A stretch of DNA of 10,342 nt from Bacillota bacterium (GTDB lineage Bacteria; Bacillota; Syntrophomonadia; Syntrophomonadales; Syntrophomonadaceae): the NCBI GenBank assembly GCA_023395515.1, contig JAEWZB010000038.1, positions 1 through 10,342 of the forward strand. Reading direction: 5' to 3'. Under the pieces are notes generated by a model. The model searched no databases. It saw only the letters and a list, made by a program, of their open reading frames with translations, and was not told the DNA's origin. How positions within the stretch are numbered: position 1 is the first letter of the stretch; each line of letters starts with the position of its first letter. Positions 7,223 to 10,342 of this stretch are shown piece by piece. Made by a program: the position numbers and the translations under genes.

Positions 7223-7259
7223 TGGAGGGTATTACAAACTTTTTCAAAAATGACTGTAG
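7223..7259 (+). repeat. 37-bp regulatory repeat, copy 2, with internal dyad
   Basis: Matches copy 1 at 18 of the first 20 positions and again at TGTAG, with identical 12-base spacing. The dyad is TACA (7233-7236) / TGTA (7255-7258) around TTTTT-C-AAAAA (7240-7250). The inner arms changed sequence but stayed complementary, which argues that symmetry matters. It lies about 120-160 bases upstream of the cytochrome start and 139 bases from copy 1. Confidence 0.6.
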
Positions 7260-7268
7260 TTCAATACA

Positions 7269-7282
7269 ATAGTCAAACAAAT
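7269..7282 (+). repeat. Short direct repeat, copy 2 (ATAGTCAAACAAAT)
   Basis: Partner of 7019-7032 with one mismatch. It is located about 100 bases upstream of the cytochrome start codon, immediately after the second 37-bp element. Confidence 0.45.
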
Positions 7283-7380
7283 GCAATATTGATAAAATAC
7301 AAACACATATACTTGTTCGATAATTAGCATTTTCATTTACATTACTATTAGCAAAAACGCATATGATTAGGAGGGTTTAT

Positions 7381-7941
7381 ATGCCGAAAAAATCATTTCG
7401 GGAAAAGTTTTTTAACAAAAAAGGGGTATTAATTTTAATAATAGTGGCAGTAGTTATTGGAGCTGGAACGGGGGGAGCATTGCTTAAGGCTAGTGAAAAC
7501 CCGGCTTTTTGCAGTACCTGCCATATTATGGAGCCTTATTATGAATCTTGGGCTGATAATGAAACTCATTTATTAGCTAGTAAGCATGCCGCTGAAGATG
7601 TAGATTGTCATCAATGTCATGAACCTGATATTGCTACCCAACTTAATGAGTTATATTTGTATACAACTAAACAATACCAAGTTCCCTTAGAAAAGCGGGA
7701 ATTTACCCGGGAGTTTTGCTTGGACTGTCATTCGGAGGATGGAGGAGCCAGTACTTATGATGAAGCTAAAGCAGCTACTGATTTTAAAGAGTCTAATCCC
7801 CATGACTCCCATAATGGCGAGTTAGAGTGTAATGTATGCCATAATATGCATCAGCCTTCCAAGATACTATGTGCAGATTGTCATATATTTAACTGGATAG
7901 ATGATTTAGACGAAGGTTGGATTACCGGTTGGGAACAATAA
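7381..7941 (+). CDS. Membrane-anchored NapC/NrfH-like pentaheme cytochrome c
   Basis: A 186-residue protein with a basic N-terminus, one membrane anchor (about 15-36) and five CXXCH haem-binding motifs: 44-48, 76-80, 113-117, 150-154 and 164-168. The first reads CSTCHIM, with Met two residues after the haem His, as in NrfH-type quinol dehydrogenases; 'SKHAAEDVDCHQCHEP' is also typical of the NapC/NirT/NrfH family. These proteins oxidise menaquinol at the outer face of the membrane and pass electrons to an extracytoplasmic reductase, here probably the divergent Tat flavoprotein. Most family members carry four haems, so the fifth site is a variation. ATG 7381 is chosen because AGGAGG (7369-7374) lies six bases upstream; the in-frame ATG at 7363 precedes that site. 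The resB-ccsA pair needed to attach its haems follows directly. Confidence 0.9.
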   Translation: MPKKSFREKFFNKKGVLILIIVAVVIGAGTGGALLKASENPAFCSTCHIMEPYYESWADNETHLLASKHAAEDVDCHQCHEPDIATQLNELYLYTTKQYQVPLEKREFTREFCLDCHSEDGGASTYDEAKAATDFKESNPHDSHNGELECNVCHNMHQPSKILCADCHIFNWIDDLDEGWITGWEQ

Positions 7942-7974
7942 AAATTTACCTGTTATCTTGGGACTAAAAAATGC

Positions 7975-8002
7975 TTGGCTAGCTCTTATTTCATGTTATT
8001 AT
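7975..8002 (+). promoter_or_regulatory. Predicted sigma-70-type promoter of the resB-ccsA operon
   Basis: TTGGCT (7975-7980) and TATTAT (7997-8002; 5/6) are separated by 16 bases in the 103-bp gap between the cytochrome and resB. No terminator is visible after the cytochrome gene, so read-through from it is also possible. Confidence 0.42.
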
Positions 8003-8044
8003 TAAGTAATTCTAACTATAATTATCTAAATTCAAGGAGCTAAT

Positions 8045-9064
8045 ATGCAAATTTTAAAATCGTTATATAATTTCATTTCCTCCATGAAAACAGGTCTGGT
8101 ACTTTTAGGCTTAATCGGCATAACCTCAGCTATAGGGTCAGGCATCATGCCTGACCACTTTTTCCATACTACTCCCTTTCAAATTCTCCTCATATTGCTA
8201 TTTATTAATATGGGTTTTTGTACCTTTAAGCAATTATCCAGGTTTTTAAAAAGCTTACGTAATCATAAGCTTATCGAGCGCTTATGGTCCCGGCAGTTTA
8301 GCCTTTTAATTCTTCATTGCGGAATAGTATTAATTCTCATTGGTGCTACCATTAATGCTTACCAGGGTCAAAGCACCCAAGTTCGCATAATCGAAGGGGA
8401 GACTATAAAAATTGCCGATATAATATCGACTAAAGAATCATTTGCTCTAAAAGTAAATAAATTTAATATTGAATTTTATGAAAATGGTTCTCCTTCTCAA
8501 TATTATTCCGATGTAAGTATCCTAAAAGCCCAAGATCAAGTAGAAAACCACCTGATAAGTGTTAATCATCCGCTTAATTATCATGGTGTTAAAGCTTATC
8601 AGCATAGCTACGGTTATGTAATTAATATGGAAAACCAAGATGCGGAAACTACCACTGCTCAAATTGTAAGTGAGGGGCAGGTGCTAAGTTTTAAGCATAC
8701 GGAAAGAACCGTTAGAATTTATAAATATATTCCTAATTTTGATTCCCGATATGGCATGAACACCAAGACCATACGGCCTGACAATCCTAAACTGGTCTAT
8801 TCCGTTTATGAACATGGGCATTTATTAGGTATTGGAGCCGCAGATTTTGGTGAAGAAGTTACAATAGATGAGAATGTTGGGCTTACATTTAAAGAAGTAG
8901 TACCCTATACGGTTTTAACTATTAAATTTGATCCCGGATTACCTTGGACCGCAACTGGTGGAATCATGTTAATGGTAGGCGTATGTTTAGTTTTCTATTT
9001 TGCGGGAAGTAAGAAGACTAACCGAACTAAGATCAGAGATGGAGGAACGGCTAATGATGCTTAA
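8045..9064 (+). CDS. resB: Cytochrome c biogenesis protein ResB (Ccs1), System II
   Basis: A 339-residue integral membrane protein of the ResB family, the partner of CcsA in the System II haem-export and ligation complex that attaches haem to CXXCH motifs outside the membrane. Predicted membrane segments are near 16-34, 44-62, 85-106 and 303-325, with a large extracytoplasmic domain between the third and fourth. Family hallmarks are 'LNYHGVKAYQHSYG' in the soluble domain and 'DPGLPWTATGGIMLMVG' leading into the last membrane segment. His91 in the third segment is a candidate haem-handling residue. At 339 residues it is shorter than Bacillus ResB (over 500), as in other compact ResB proteins. 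AAGGAG lies five bases before the ATG. Its end overlaps the ccsA start. Confidence 0.9.
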   Translation: MQILKSLYNFISSMKTGLVLLGLIGITSAIGSGIMPDHFFHTTPFQILLILLFINMGFCTFKQLSRFLKSLRNHKLIERLWSRQFSLLILHCGIVLILIGATINAYQGQSTQVRIIEGETIKIADIISTKESFALKVNKFNIEFYENGSPSQYYSDVSILKAQDQVENHLISVNHPLNYHGVKAYQHSYGYVINMENQDAETTTAQIVSEGQVLSFKHTERTVRIYKYIPNFDSRYGMNTKTIRPDNPKLVYSVYEHGHLLGIGAADFGEEVTIDENVGLTFKEVVPYTVLTIKFDPGLPWTATGGIMLMVGVCLVFYFAGSKKTNRTKIRDGGTANDA

Positions 9065-9842
9065 TGAGCTTTTAGTTTACTCTACATTAGGGTTATATTT
9101 AATCGCTGCGGCTTTTTATTTTATAGGTATTAAAAAAGCTAGTTTGCTTAAACCCGCTTGGGGCATTACTCTTATTGGACTAACCTTTAATCTGGTGCTC
9201 TTAATCTTTAGAACGGTAATGGGAGGCCGTTTACCTTTAACTAATGGTTATGAGTTTGTATTATCTTTTTCATTTTTAACCGTGTTAATGTATGTTATAT
9301 ATGAATATCGGACTAAATCCAGCCAGGCCGGCGGGGTAGTAATGCTTATAAATACACTCTTATTTTTATCTATTGTAATATTAATGCCCAGCCAGATTAA
9401 TTATATAGGACCACTAATGCCCGCTTTAAAAAGTCCCTGGTTAGCTTCACATGTAATCACTGCTATAGTTGCTTATAGTGCTTTTGCTTTAGCGGCTGGT
9501 TTAGCCTTGATTCAGTTAAGACATAATGTTGCCCATAGTGATGATGAAAATATATATAAAATAGTTGTAGCCGGTTTTGCTACTTTATCTTTATCGATTG
9601 TCTTAGGAGCAATATGGGCGGAACAGGCTTGGGGCAGTTATTGGACCTGGGACCCTAAAGAAACTTGGGCTTTAGTCACTTGGATTATATATGCAGTTTA
9701 TTTACATCTGCACCGCCAAAAGGGCTGGCGGGGGAAAAATGCTAATATATTGGTAGTGGCAGGATTTATATTAGTCTTATTTACCTTCTTCGGAGTTAAT
9801 TATTTATTATCAGGTCTGCATAGTTATGCTAACTTATTCTAG
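9054..9842 (+). CDS. ccsA: Cytochrome c biogenesis protein CcsA/ResC, System II haem exporter/ligase
   Basis: A 262-residue polytopic membrane protein with the tryptophan-rich WWD signature at 188-206 ('WAEQAWGSYWTWDPKETW'), which binds haem on the outer face. Conserved flanking histidines are His133 ('SHVITAIVAYSAF') and His256 ('LLSGLHSYA'), and 'LTNGYEF' (62-68) is typical of the family. With ResB it moves haem across the membrane and joins it to apocytochromes such as the upstream pentaheme protein. The start is ATG 9054, with GGAGG at 9041-9045. This gives an 11-base overlap with resB, suggesting translational coupling; the in-frame extension upstream to 9000 lies wholly inside resB and lacks a suitable ribosome binding site. 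Confidence 0.93.
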   Translation: MMLNELLVYSTLGLYLIAAAFYFIGIKKASLLKPAWGITLIGLTFNLVLLIFRTVMGGRLPLTNGYEFVLSFSFLTVLMYVIYEYRTKSSQAGGVVMLINTLLFLSIVILMPSQINYIGPLMPALKSPWLASHVITAIVAYSAFALAAGLALIQLRHNVAHSDDENIYKIVVAGFATLSLSIVLGAIWAEQAWGSYWTWDPKETWALVTWIIYAVYLHLHRQKGWRGKNANILVVAGFILVLFTFFGVNYLLSGLHSYANLF

Positions 9843-9873
9843 GCAGAAATTATAGTTTGAGGGGCTTTAAAAC

Positions 9874-10342
9874 GTGGTTGAAACAGTTGTATCCTTTTTG
9901 CAGAATTATATTTATCCGGAATTGTCCATTTTTATTATTTCCATATTGCCCGTGATGGAATTGCGCGGAGGCTTGATTGCAGCAGCTTTGTTCGGGATAC
10001 CGTGGCATATTGCTGCTCCTGTTTGCATTATCGGCAATGCCCTGCCTATTCCATTTATAATCATTTTTATAGAACGGGTACTGCGTTATCTTAAAAACCA
10101 TGGGCCCTTAAAAGAATTTGCCCATGCTATTGAAGAACGCGGTATTCGCAAAGGCAGAGAAATGGTAAATAAATATCCGCACCGGATTCAATTGGGCTTG
10201 CTTATATTTGTAGGCATTCCATTACCAATGACAGGTGCATGGACGGGAGCTTTAATAGCTGCTCTTTTGGGCTTTTCACCGCAGCGCTCCGCTCCCATTA
10301 TTTTTCTTGGTATTTGTATGGCTTGTGTGATTATGCTGGTAC
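9874..10342 (+). CDS. Putative small multidrug export-family membrane protein (COG2426-like), 5' part
   Basis: The first 156 residues are visible and the gene runs off the right edge. The protein is strongly hydrophobic, with membrane segments near 16-28, 32-44, 46-68, 106-118 and 122-134. It carries the family hallmarks 'ILPVMELRGGL' (24-34) and 'FVGIPLPMTGAWTGALIAAL' (112-131), the two Pro/Gly-rich re-entrant-like motifs of the 'small multi-drug export' group. The true substrate of this family is poorly known. GTG 9874 is the start: GAGGGG (9859-9864) lies nine bases upstream and an in-frame stop is directly before it at 9868. The gap to ccsA is only 31 bases with no terminator, so it is probably co-transcribed, although a role in cytochrome maturation is not implied by sequence. 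Confidence 0.8.
   Translation, partial: MVETVVSFLQNYIYPELSIFIISILPVMELRGGLIAAALFGIPWHIAAPVCIIGNALPIPFIIIFIERVLRYLKNHGPLKEFAHAIEERGIRKGREMVNKYPHRIQLGLLIFVGIPLPMTGAWTGALIAALLGFSPQRSAPIIFLGICMACVIMLV

Larger units (their letters stand above)
6983..7380. other. 398-bp divergent regulatory region between reductase and cytochrome genes
   Basis: No gene is seen here. It is very AT-rich, with a pronounced A/T tract near 7130-7160. It contains two copies of a 37-bp element (7084-7120, 7223-7259), a second pair of direct repeats (7019-7032, 7269-7282) and an isolated TTGACA (7213-7218) without a convincing -10. I found no GG-N10-GC sigma-54 element on either strand. The regulator acting on these repeats is unknown; the two regulators encoded to the left are the obvious candidates. 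Confidence 0.7.

Noticed and set aside
7084..7259. Two repeats as a CRISPR array or mobile-element ends
   Set aside because: There are only two copies, 139 bases apart, with no further units, no transposase and no target-site duplication; their position between divergent genes fits operators better.
7363..7380. ATG at 7363 as start of the cytochrome
   Set aside because: AGGAGG at 7369-7374 is downstream of it and ideally placed for ATG 7381.
7961..7974. GG-N10-GC upstream of resB as a sigma-54 promoter
   Set aside because: Only the invariant dinucleotides match; the CAC and TTGC context of the consensus is absent, and a sigma-70-like promoter is closer to consensus.
9000..9053. Upstream start for ccsA at 9000
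   Set aside because: It would add an untypical charged N-terminal extension encoded within resB; GGAGG at 9041-9045 favours ATG 9054.

Overview
The window is AT-rich DNA with many TTG/GTG-capable starts, strong AGGAGG-type ribosome binding sites and short intergenic regions. The genes fit an anaerobic, low-GC Gram-positive (Clostridia-like) bacterium with an energy-conserving respiratory chain. The supporting features are a Tat-targeted lipoprotein flavin reductase, a NapC/NrfH-like multiheme cytochrome, a System II (ResB/CcsA) cytochrome c maturation pair, and a sigma-54 activator. The species cannot be named from the sequence.

Left part (1-2977, all on the minus strand). The window opens inside an Old Yellow Enzyme-family flavin oxidoreductase (start TTG at 439, 3' end outside the window) with its own sigma-70-like promoter. 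Upstream of it is a D-isomer-specific 2-hydroxyacid dehydrogenase, with an extended -10 promoter and a terminator. Next comes a PucR/CdaR-type regulator. Its promoter at 3032-3047 is an almost perfect sigma-54 -24/-12 element.

Centre (2978-5278). Divergent from the PucR gene is a sigma-54-dependent activator with GAF, PAS-like, AAA+ (GAFTGA) and Fis-HTH regions. The 224-bp divergent region holds two clear dyads (3085-3100 and 3132-3158), placed where upstream activator sites for the sigma-54 promoter would sit. The likely reading is that this activator drives the PucR-type regulator and perhaps the dehydrogenase. A 14-bp perfect hairpin terminates both this gene and the convergent reductase gene.

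Right part (5279-10342). A Tat/lipobox FAD reductase (minus) and a membrane-anchored cytochrome with five CXXCH motifs (plus) are divergent around a 398-bp region. That region carries two copies of a 37-bp element with internal dyad symmetry and a second pair of direct repeats. Together the two proteins form a plausible menaquinol-to-extracytoplasmic-acceptor respiratory module. Downstream on the plus strand are resB and ccsA, which attach haem to the cytochrome's CXXCH sites, and then the start of a small multidrug-export-family (COG2426-like) membrane protein.

As a whole the locus looks like a regulated anaerobic reductase system for an unidentified, probably organic, electron acceptor. No mobile element, CRISPR array, tRNA or rRNA was seen. 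The most distinctive signals are the sigma-54 promoter with its dyads and the paired dyad repeats between reductase and cytochrome.
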